12,793 bases of DNA. It comes from M3007 sp046299435. GTDB taxonomy: Bacteria; Bacteroidota; Bacteroidia; Chitinophagales; Saprospiraceae. A model generated the notes under the pieces. That model ran no database searches. It saw only the letters and a program-made list of their open reading frames with translations, and was not told where the DNA came from. Positions within the stretch are counted from its first letter, which is position 1; each line of letters opens with the position of its first letter. Shown here piece by piece: positions 6,642 to 12,467 of the stretch. The position numbers and the translations under genes were made by a program. Location of the stretch: positions 1 through 12,793 of the forward strand of contig JBKBIC010000144.1 in assembly GCA_046299435.1 (NCBI GenBank), in the 5' to 3' direction.

Positions 6642-7484
6642 TCAAAGGCTGTCCGGGTTGATTCCCAAGTCCGAGAGCCGCTTACGATAAGCTTCCAGTT
6701 GCTGGTTCTGTTGCCGGATTTGCTCGCGCGCCGCCTGCACTTCCCGCTCTTTTTGGAGGAACAAATTTTCCACTTCTTCCTCGGCCTCGATTTGCAGGCG
6801 CAGCTGCTCATCAGCGATGGCGAACTGCAACCGCTGGAGCATTTTCTCAATCAGCGGGTCGTCCGTCGGGCCATTGTATTCCAGTTCATGCATATCGTCG
6901 GCAATGTGCCGCTGGCTGAAAACTTGCAAGACCCGTTCGAGGCGGGTTTGGAGGTTTTCTTCGAGGCGCGGGATTTGGATGAAAAAACCTTCGTGGTCGA
7001 GCAAGTTGACGAAAGGCTCGTCCACTTTTTTGTCCAAAAACTTGCCGCTCAGCGCGTCTTGGTAGCAGTTGTTGGCTTTGAGCACCGCGTATGGCACGTT
7101 CTCCAAACGGAAGCCCAGAAAGTACACGGTCACGATGTCGAGCGGCTCGTTCTTGGGTTCGCCCTTGTCCGCAAAATGGTCGGTCTTGCGGTAGTTGTCG
7201 GCCAAGTAGCGGCGGAAACGCATGATGTCGAGCAAGTGCTTGGCCTTTTGCAATTCGATGAGCACTTTTCTGAACGTGCCGTCCGGCAATCGGACGACGG
7301 CCTTGAAATCGTAGCGCAGGATGTGGATGCCCACCACAGCGGTTTGCACGGCGGTTTCTTGCGGTTTGAGGTCGAGGGATTCGATTTCCACGCCCAAGAT
7401 GACCGCGAGCAGCTCGCGGGCAATGTCTCGGTCTTCGAGCAAGAACTTGAAAACTGCGTCGTAAATCGGGTTGGCGATACGCAT
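6642..7484 (-). CDS. Rpn family PD-(D/E)XK nuclease / putative transposase
   Basis: The 280-residue protein belongs to the Rpn/PDDEXK_2 family (TIGR01784-like): DNA endonucleases once annotated as transposases and shown for E. coli RpnA to promote RecA-independent recombination. The N-terminus NPIYDAVFKFLLED is the family hallmark. The nuclease acids are D59 in RYDFKA and the E-x-Q motif E77-L-Q79 in VLIELQKAKH. RFRRYLADNY (89-98) and the LDIVTVYFLGF segment (115-125) fit the rest of the core. From about residue 225 the chain is rich in E, Q and R and predicts a coiled coil ending SDLGINPDSL. Length and motifs look intact. I start it at the ATG at 7484; the longer frame to 7553 overlaps the MFS gene and adds unrelated residues. 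It lies 37 bases after the MFS stop and 47 before the GH13 start, so it interrupts an otherwise metabolic pair. Confidence 0.9.
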   Translation of the reverse strand: MRIANPIYDAVFKFLLEDRDIARELLAVILGVEIESLDLKPQETAVQTAVVGIHILRYDFKAVVRLPDGTFRKVLIELQKAKHLLDIMRFRRYLADNYRKTDHFADKGEPKNEPLDIVTVYFLGFRLENVPYAVLKANNCYQDALSGKFLDKKVDEPFVNLLDHEGFFIQIPRLEENLQTRLERVLQVFSQRHIADDMHELEYNGPTDDPLIEKMLQRLQFAIADEQLRLQIEAEEEVENLFLQKEREVQAAREQIRQQNQQLEAYRKRLSDLGINPDSL

Positions 7485-7490
7485 CTGCCG

Positions 7491-7499
7491 TTTTTTTTT
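7491..7499 (-). repeat. A9 run in the leader of the Rpn gene
   Basis: Nine A residues on the minus strand lie between the -7 box and the ATG at 7484. With a start point about 5-7 bases after the box, transcription would begin in or next to the run. An A-rich leader favours translation in Bacteroidota, and the run could also allow slippage at initiation. Confidence 0.5.
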
Positions 7500-7502
7500 G
7501 TG

Positions 7503-7510
7503 CAAAAATA
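7503..7510 (-). promoter_or_regulatory. -7 box TATTTTTG in front of the Rpn gene
   Basis: The minus strand carries a full match to TAnnTTTG, with its final G 19 positions before the A of the ATG at 7484, exactly the spacing seen in front of the Uma2 gene. No clear -33 TTG is present. The same T-run directly follows a small hairpin after the MFS stop and could serve as its U-tract. Confidence 0.45.
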
Positions 7511-7522
7511 AGGGCGGCCCTT
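7510..7522 (-). terminator. Possible weak terminator after the MFS gene
   Basis: On the minus strand AAGGG, CCG, CCCTT forms a 5-bp stem with a 3-base loop, starting at the last base of the MFS stop codon and followed by ATTTTTG. The stem is short and the U-tract only five bases, so termination would be partial at best. Confidence 0.35.
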
Positions 7523-8874
7523 CACGCCACCACATCGTCCTTGTCCTCCACAAAATTCACCGACGCGGCGGCCAGCAGGAAAAACACGCCAGCCATGACA
7601 ATGGCGTAAATCGCGTTGTTGCCATAAATGTATTCGACAATCGGGCGGTTGATAATGCCGCTGACGATTTGCGGGATGGTGATGAAAAAGTTGAAGATGC
7701 CCATGTACACGCCCATTTTGTGCGACGGCAAGGCCCCCGCGAGCATGGCATACGGCATCGCCAAGATGCTCGCCCACGCGATGCCCACGCCCACCATCGA
7801 GACAATCAGGAACTCCGGCGAAGTGGCGAAATAGATGGAAATCAGCCCGATGCCGCCGCAAAGCAGGGACACCGCGTGGGTGCGCTTGCGGCCCAGCCGG
7901 GCGGCGATGCGCGGCAATAGCAGCGCGTAAATGGCCGAAACGCCGTTGTAAACCCCGAAAATGATGCCCGTCCAGTTGCCCGCGTCGCTGTACGCTTGCG
8001 AAGTGGTGTCGTCAATCGCGCAGCCGTAAACGTGGTGCGCGATGGCTGGCGTGGTGAAAACCCACATCGAAAACAGCCCAAACCACGAGAAAAACTGCAC
8101 CAAACCCAGTTGCCGCATGGTTTTCGGCATGGCCGCCATGTCCTTGAAAATATCGCCGAGGCCGCCGCCCGTTTCGGCTTCGCCGCCACCGTAGGCCGCG
8201 TGTTCTTTTGGCGGGTACTCTTTGGTGGTCAAAACCGTCCAGAGGATGGCAAACAGGAACACGCCCGCCCCGATGTAAAACGCCATTTTGATGTTGTCGG
8301 GCACGATGCCCTGCCCGGCGGTGTCGGGCACGCCCGCTTTTTTTGCCAAAAACCACGGCAGCCACGAGCCAACGACCGCGCCCACGCCAATCAAAGCCGT
8401 CTGTACCGAAAAGCCCATCGTCCGCTGCGCCGACGGCAGTTTATCGGCCACCAAGGCCCGGAACGGCTCCATCGCCACATTGAACGAGGCATCCATGAGC
8501 ATCAACATCCCCGCGCCGAGCAGCACGGCGGGCAGCGCGGCGGCCAAAGCACCAGCGTTTGGCATGAGCATCATCCCGAAACAGGCAGCGATGGCACCTG
8601 CCAAAAAATAGGGTTTGCGGCGGCCCAAACGGTTCCATGTCCGGTCAGAATAGTGCCCGATGATGGGCTGCACAATCATGCCGACGATGGGCGCGACGAG
8701 CCAAAAATTGGGCAGCTCATGTACGTCCGCGCCGTAGCGTTGCAGGATGCTGGATGCATTCGAGTTTTGGAGCGCGAAACCCGCTTGGATGCCGAGGAAC
8801 CCAAAGGACATATTCCAGATGTCCTTCACCGAGAGCATTGGTTTTTCGCGGAGGGCGTTTGTTGAGTGGCTCAT
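7522..8874 (-). CDS. SLC45-like MFS sugar transporter (maltose/sucrose-type symporter)
   Basis: The 450-residue inner-membrane protein has about twelve hydrophobic segments and the major facilitator signature GHYSDRTWNRLGRRKPY (73-89). LGRRKPYFLAG after segment 2, a conserved FNVAMEPFRALVADKLP (131-147) and the second-half loop PRIAARLGRKRTHA (321-334) match the glycoside-pentoside-hexuronide/SLC45 type, whose members import disaccharides with protons. Substrate is inferred as maltose or maltodextrin from the nearby GH13 enzyme. Start: the open frame reaches 8997, but MSHSTNALREKPMLSVKDIWNM from the ATG at 8874 gives the normal cytoplasmic N-terminus; the upstream part reads as translated leader. 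The mid-loop around 225-240 is Gly/Glu-rich. The gene heads a same-strand run of four genes and is divergent from the reductase gene across a 610-base spacer. Confidence 0.92.
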   Translation of the reverse strand: MSHSTNALREKPMLSVKDIWNMSFGFLGIQAGFALQNSNASSILQRYGADVHELPNFWLVAPIVGMIVQPIIGHYSDRTWNRLGRRKPYFLAGAIAACFGMMLMPNAGALAAALPAVLLGAGMLMLMDASFNVAMEPFRALVADKLPSAQRTMGFSVQTALIGVGAVVGSWLPWFLAKKAGVPDTAGQGIVPDNIKMAFYIGAGVFLFAILWTVLTTKEYPPKEHAAYGGGEAETGGGLGDIFKDMAAMPKTMRQLGLVQFFSWFGLFSMWVFTTPAIAHHVYGCAIDDTTSQAYSDAGNWTGIIFGVYNGVSAIYALLLPRIAARLGRKRTHAVSLLCGGIGLISIYFATSPEFLIVSMVGVGIAWASILAMPYAMLAGALPSHKMGVYMGIFNFFITIPQIVSGIINRPIVEYIYGNNAIYAIVMAGVFFLLAAASVNFVEDKDDVVA

Positions 8875-9484
8875 GTTCCGTTTTTGTTGGTGCCTGTTGA
8901 TGAAAATTTTGTCGGCGGCAAATATGGCAAAATTCCAGCGTCGCTTTTGTTGGCCAAGCAAAGACGGCTCTTTTCGCCGATAGGCCGCGACCGACAACCC
9001 GGTGTTTTTTCAAAAACTCGCCCAAACCGCCGCCGACGCACCCGCGCCCGCCACTTGCTCACCCGCTCGCTTTGTCTTCGACCAAGCCCCGTTTGTTTGC
9101 ATCAGGTTTTGAAAATCGCGGTTGGCGACCGTTCGGCAGACGGGGCCGACCGTTGGGAAGGAAAACCGGCGGCCAGTGCCCCGATGCCTCTCTTTTGCAC
9201 TGCGATTTGACGGAAGCCTGCGGTCAAAAAATTCCCTTTTCACTTTTTGACCCTTTTTGAAAAACCATGGAACGTCCCCGGCCCCAGCCGGGCCGAACCT
9301 TTGTGTCATCGTCCGAGGCCGACGCTTCATTTCAAATATGCCACGCCTCGCGCAGTCAAAATTGTCCGCCCGCGCCCGCTGCGCACACTTTTGACCCGAC
9401 AACCGAAGCAAAACGCACCCGAACCCAAACCACCGACCCCAAAAAACCAACCAAGTTCAGTCAACCATTCAATTGAAAAATCAA
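8875..9484. other. Divergent spacer without a recognised gene
   Basis: About 610 bases separate the divergent MFS and reductase genes. Short frames exist on both strands (for example 9010-9450 minus), but none gives a protein-like sequence with motifs. Seen here: candidate -7 boxes for the MFS gene on the minus strand (CATATTTG at 8919-8926, or GAATTTTG about ten bases further upstream with TTGG 18 bases beyond it); a poor plus-strand match AACCTTTG at 9296-9303; and a 6-bp inverted repeat TTTGAC (9206-9211) with GTCAAA (9223-9228). The rest looks unstructured. It probably holds both promoters and perhaps a regulator site. Confidence 0.5.
8919..8926 (-). promoter_or_regulatory. Candidate -7 box for the MFS gene
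   Basis: CATATTTG on the minus strand differs from TAnnTTTG only at the first base and lies 45 positions before the ATG at 8874. A competing box, GAATTTTG with TTGG 18 bases upstream, lies about ten bases further out. Which is used cannot be decided by eye. Confidence 0.3.
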
Positions 9485-10684
9485 ATGAAAAACGTGTTTC
9501 TCACCGGCTCGACCGGTTTCCTCGGCGGCGAATTGGTCAAACGCCTCGTCAAGCAACAGCCGCAAGCCAACCTGTTTTTGCTCGTCCGCAACCGGGGCAA
9601 ACAGCCCGCCACCGCCCGTTTTGCAGAGATGCTCGGCGGCTGGGCCACTGAATTGAAGATGCCAGTAGCCGAACTCGAAACACGCCTGCACTTGGTCGAG
9701 GGCGATTTGGTGCTGCCCGCGCTGGGCATCCCGGACGCGCAACGCCGCGAACTGACCGAAAAAGTGGACACCATTTTCCACCTCGCCGCGTCCATTGACT
9801 TGCTCGGCAAATACGAAAAACTGCACCGCACCAACCTCGGCGGCACCCGCAGCATCCTCCAATTTGCCGCCGAAACCAACGCCGCCGGCGGCCTCAACCG
9901 CTTCCACTATGTGAGCACGGCCTACGTTTCGGGCCAACGGCGGGGCCGTGTGTTGGAGCACGAATTGGACAAAGGCCAGTCGTTCTCGAACGATTACGAG
10001 CGCGTCAAGTGGCAGGCCGAAAAAGAAGTGCAGGCCGCCAAAGCCACGCTGCCCATCACGATTTATCGCCCCAGCATCGTCATCGGCGACTCCCGGACGG
10101 GCTATGCCCCGGACGACTGCGCCACGCTCGATTTCCTGAAAATGCTGTTCACGGGCAAGATGCCGTTCATCCCCGGCAGCCGACGGCTGAAAATGGACTT
10201 GATTTCGGTGGATTACGTCGCCGACGCAATCGCCCATCTCTCCACGCTTTCGGACGAAACGCTCGGCCAGACCTTTCACCTCGTGGCGGGCAAAAACAAC
10301 TGCTTGTCCTCTTTTGAACTGGCCCAAATCGGCAAAAACGTGGTGGAAAATATGCACGCCCAGCACGGCAACCCCGGCTCGCTGCGCCTGCCTTTCAAAG
10401 TCCACCCGCTTTTGGCAATGGCCGGCGTGTGGGTGTGCAGCCGCTTGAAAACCAAAATCCCGGCGAAACTCGTCCAATTTTGGATGACCTATTCGACCTA
10501 TAACTGGTACTGCAAGGAGTACGACGACTCGAACGCCGTGCGCCTGCTCGAAAAAGCCGGCATCCACAAACCCTCGCCGGTGGAAAGCCTGCGGGTGACG
10601 CTCCGCCGCAACCTCGATTTGGATTTGCCGTACACATTCACGCCCGATTGGAGCAAGGATGCTCGCTTCGAATTCGGGTTCTAA
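9485..10684 (+). CDS. Fatty-acyl-reductase-like NAD(P)-binding protein (NAD_binding_4 / thioester reductase family)
   Basis: The 399-residue extended SDR protein belongs to the NAD_binding_4 (male-sterility/thioester-reductase) group, which reduces acyl-CoA or acyl-carrier thioesters to aldehyde or alcohol. The Rossmann motif is TGSTGFLGGELV (7-18), then LVRNRG (33-38), EGDL (72-75), FHLAAS (98-103), HYVSTAYV (141-148), catalytic Tyr171 and Lys175 in NDYERVKW, and YRPSIVIGDS (194-203). The C-terminal part (about 300-399), with WCKEYDDSNAVRLLEKAG-like sequence at 341-359, resembles the FAR_C region of fatty acyl-CoA reductases, where an F/Y-D-x-S-N motif is common. No ACP or adenylation domain is fused, so the substrate is delivered free or as CoA ester. 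Start: ATG at 9485; the frame also opens at TTG 9473, which adds four residues. It precedes the sulfotransferase by 44 bases, probably as an operon. Confidence 0.88.
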   Translation: MKNVFLTGSTGFLGGELVKRLVKQQPQANLFLLVRNRGKQPATARFAEMLGGWATELKMPVAELETRLHLVEGDLVLPALGIPDAQRRELTEKVDTIFHLAASIDLLGKYEKLHRTNLGGTRSILQFAAETNAAGGLNRFHYVSTAYVSGQRRGRVLEHELDKGQSFSNDYERVKWQAEKEVQAAKATLPITIYRPSIVIGDSRTGYAPDDCATLDFLKMLFTGKMPFIPGSRRLKMDLISVDYVADAIAHLSTLSDETLGQTFHLVAGKNNCLSSFELAQIGKNVVENMHAQHGNPGSLRLPFKVHPLLAMAGVWVCSRLKTKIPAKLVQFWMTYSTYNWYCKEYDDSNAVRLLEKAGIHKPSPVESLRVTLRRNLDLDLPYTFTPDWSKDARFEFGF

Positions 10685-10687
10685 ACC

Positions 10688-10700
10688 CCTGAAAATCAGG
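10688..10700 (+). repeat. Small hairpin between the reductase and sulfotransferase genes
   Basis: CCTGA, AAA, TCAGG forms a 5-bp stem with a 3-base loop just after the reductase stop. No U-tract follows, so it is not a terminator; it may trim or protect the upstream message. Confidence 0.35.
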
Positions 10701-10728
10701 CAATTCACACATCAAAAATCGCTCAATC

Positions 10729-11826
10729 ATGGATAGGTTCCAATTTATTTGCCAGCCATTGGACGGCAGCCGACCGGGCATCGTGTGGCCGCTTTTCCGC
10801 CAAAACCACATCTCGCGCACGCCCAAACATTTGTTCCGGGCCGGCTACGTCCTTGCCGCCAACGCGCTGATGGGTTCGGCCATGTCATGGTGGGAAAACA
10901 GCCGCCAACGCGCCAAAATCGCCGCGACCGAGCTGGCCGAGCAGCCCGTTTTCATCATCGGCCACTGGCGCAGCGGCACCACGCTGCTGCACACGTTGCT
11001 GTCGCTCGACAAGCGTTTTGGCTACCTGTGCAACAGCCAAGCCCTGCTGCCCAACGCCATGTTCATGCGGAACAAATTGCTGCGTGGCATCGTGGATTTC
11101 CACCTTATGCCCAAACGGCCGATGGACGACGTGCCGCTTTCGCCCGAAAGCCCGCAGGAAGAAGAGTTCGCGCTGGCCAGCCTGTTCGGGCAAGGGGCCT
11201 ACCTCGGTTGGTATTTCCCGGAAAAATTCGCCTCGTACTTTGAAAAATATGCCCTGCTCGAAGGCATGGACGCTGCCGAACGCGCCTCGTTTTCAGCCAA
11301 TTACAAATGGCTCGTGCAAAAAATGACCGTTGCCAATGGCGGCAAACCGCTCGTGCTGAAAAACCCCGTCAACACCGGGCGCGTGGAGTTTTTGCTCGAA
11401 CTTTTCCCGAAGGCCAAGTTCGTGTACCTGCACCGCGACTGCGCCGAGGTTTACCACTCCACGCTGCGGCTGCACACGAAGCTCATCGAGCAGTTCAGTT
11501 TTCAGGACAGATTGCCCGATGGTTTGGAGCAGTTCACGATTGATTTTTACCGCCGTTTGATTCAAAAATACGAGACCGAAAAAGCCCTCATCCCGGCGGG
11601 GCAGTTGGTCGAAACGACCTATGAAAGCCTGACCCAACGCCCACTCGACACGCTGGCGGGGATTTACGAGGGCCTCGGTTTGCCGCACTTCGAAGCCGCC
11701 CGGCCTGCGTTTGTCCGGCACATGGACGAACAAAAAAAGACGTACCGGGCGGCCAAATACCAAATCTCAAATCAGGCTGCGGAGGAGCTCCGCCACGCCA
11801 TGTCAGGCCAGTTGCAGGCAGCCTGA
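10729..11826 (+). CDS. PAPS-dependent sulfotransferase family protein
   Basis: The 365-residue protein is a sulfotransferase that should move sulfate from PAPS to a hydroxyl acceptor. The 5'-phosphosulfate loop is FIIGHWRSGTTLLHTLL (75-91), with R81, S82, G83, T84 and T85 in the P-loop-like turn. The 3'-phosphate site is FVYLHRDCAEVYHSTLRL (231-248), with R236 and S244 as likely ligands. LVLKNPVNTGR (208-218) matches the conserved K-x-P stretch of this subgroup, and KKTYRAAKY (336-344) the C-terminal loop. No signal peptide is seen; a hydrophobic stretch at 37-53 (FRAGYVLAANALMG) may touch the membrane. It follows the acyl-reductase-like gene by 44 bases and ends at a strong terminator, so the two genes form a closed unit. 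A fatty alcohol or other lipid made by the reductase is the natural guess for the acceptor; carbohydrates remain possible. Confidence 0.9.
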   Translation: MDRFQFICQPLDGSRPGIVWPLFRQNHISRTPKHLFRAGYVLAANALMGSAMSWWENSRQRAKIAATELAEQPVFIIGHWRSGTTLLHTLLSLDKRFGYLCNSQALLPNAMFMRNKLLRGIVDFHLMPKRPMDDVPLSPESPQEEEFALASLFGQGAYLGWYFPEKFASYFEKYALLEGMDAAERASFSANYKWLVQKMTVANGGKPLVLKNPVNTGRVEFLLELFPKAKFVYLHRDCAEVYHSTLRLHTKLIEQFSFQDRLPDGLEQFTIDFYRRLIQKYETEKALIPAGQLVETTYESLTQRPLDTLAGIYEGLGLPHFEAARPAFVRHMDEQKKTYRAAKYQISNQAAEELRHAMSGQLQAA

Positions 11827-11840
11827 GCACATCCGGGCAT

Positions 11841-11883
11841 AAAAAAGCACCCGGCTCCTACACGAGGAGTCGGGTGCTTTTTT
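11841..11883. terminator. Strong bidirectional Rho-independent terminator
   Basis: A 19-bp stem (11841-11859 with 11865-11883) with one G-U pair and the loop ACACG is flanked by an A6 run on the left and a T-run on the right. The arms include GCACCCGGCTCCT and AGGAGTCGGGTGC. It sits between convergent genes, 14 bases after the sulfotransferase stop and 19 before the stop of the minus-strand acidic-tail gene, so it can end transcription from both sides. Confidence 0.93.
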
Positions 11884-11902
11884 ATTGATAATCAAGCGTT
11901 TA

Positions 11903-12322
11903 TCAGTAATCACCACTATCGTCGGCGACATCATCCTCGTCGTCGCCACCGCGTCGGCGCGTGACGATGATGTGGTCGTCTTCGTCGTCCATGCCGCCTG
12001 CGTCGTCATCGTCGTCTTCCCCTTGCCCGTCGAACTCGCTATCCACGTCAATATCTGCGTCGGGCACAGGCTCTTTGATGAGGTGGCCTTCATCGTCAAA
12101 ATCTTCGTCGTCCTTGACGATGCGTTTGGCTTCGAGGACGGTCATGCGGATGAGGTAGTAGATGTCGTCGGTCTCGAACGGGAGGGCGGAGACCTTTTTG
12201 CCCTGAGCATCGGAATACGAAATCAAATGCTGCTCGTAGCCCGACGGATACTGCTGTTTGACGAGACGGATGATATCCTCCGGCAGGGCATCGTAGTTCT
12301 TGACAACTCGTTTTTTAGACAA
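11903..12322 (-). CDS. Small conserved-looking protein with a long acidic tail, unknown function
   Basis: I do not recognise a named family. Counted from the TTG at 12322 the protein has 139 residues. Residues 1-70 look folded: NYDALPEDIIRLVKQQYPSG, an HLISYSDAQGKKVSALPFE beta stretch and TDDIYYLIRMTVLEAKRI as a helix. From 71 to the end the chain is highly acidic, with 33 Asp or Glu in 69 residues, broken by HIIVTRRRGG (117-126). It has no signal peptide or membrane segment. The frame has no ATG before the internal Met60, so a TTG start must be used: 12322 gives MSKKRVVKNYDALP and is my choice; 12370 would give 155 residues. A full -33/-7 promoter stands upstream. The acidic tail suggests binding to a basic partner or mimicry of DNA/RNA, but that is inference. 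Confidence 0.72.
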   Translation of the reverse strand: MSKKRVVKNYDALPEDIIRLVKQQYPSGYEQHLISYSDAQGKKVSALPFETDDIYYLIRMTVLEAKRIVKDDEDFDDEGHLIKEPVPDADIDVDSEFDGQGEDDDDDAGGMDDEDDHIIVTRRRGGDDEDDVADDSGDY

Positions 12323-12409
12323 GGGATAAGTGGTTTTTGATTTGTAAATCAGGGCTTTACGAATTTTCAAGAAGTCCGTCTCGGCCCTGGGTTCAGGCTT
12401 CTATGGCGG

Positions 12410-12442
12410 CAAATTTAAAAGAACGGGTTTTGAAACGGCAAA
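12410..12442 (-). promoter_or_regulatory. Bacteroidota -33/-7 promoter for the acidic-tail gene
   Basis: On the minus strand TTTG (12439-12442) and TAAATTTG (12410-12417) are separated by 21 bases, matching the consensus TTTG and TAnnTTTG elements and their usual spacing. It lies in the gap after carB, so the downstream gene can be expressed independently. The leader to the TTG at 12322 would be about 80 bases. A CAAAAATTTTTG palindrome overlaps the -33 element. Confidence 0.6.
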
Positions 12443-12467
12443 AATTTTTGGCCGGAAAAATTCAGGG

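Noticed and set aside
6605..6850. Alternative C-terminus for the Rpn protein by frameshift (ending AFDPSKLIDIQQDN)
   Set aside because: The in-frame ending LSDLGINPDSL looks like a natural end and there is no slippery run nearby.
9010..9450. 146-residue minus-strand frame in the divergent spacer, and plus-strand frames at 8866-9260
   Set aside because: Low-quality sequence rich in R, G, W and F with no motif, start context or promoter; none is convincing as a gene.
9461..10708. 415-residue minus-strand open frame
   Set aside because: Antisense to the reductase, whose Rossmann and Tyr-Lys motifs show that the plus strand is the coding one.
2482..11826. HMG-CoA synthase plus sulfotransferase as a polyketide beta-branching or curacin-like cluster
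   Set aside because: They are about 7 kb apart, in opposite orientation, and no ketosynthase, ACP, enoyl hydratase or thioesterase is present.
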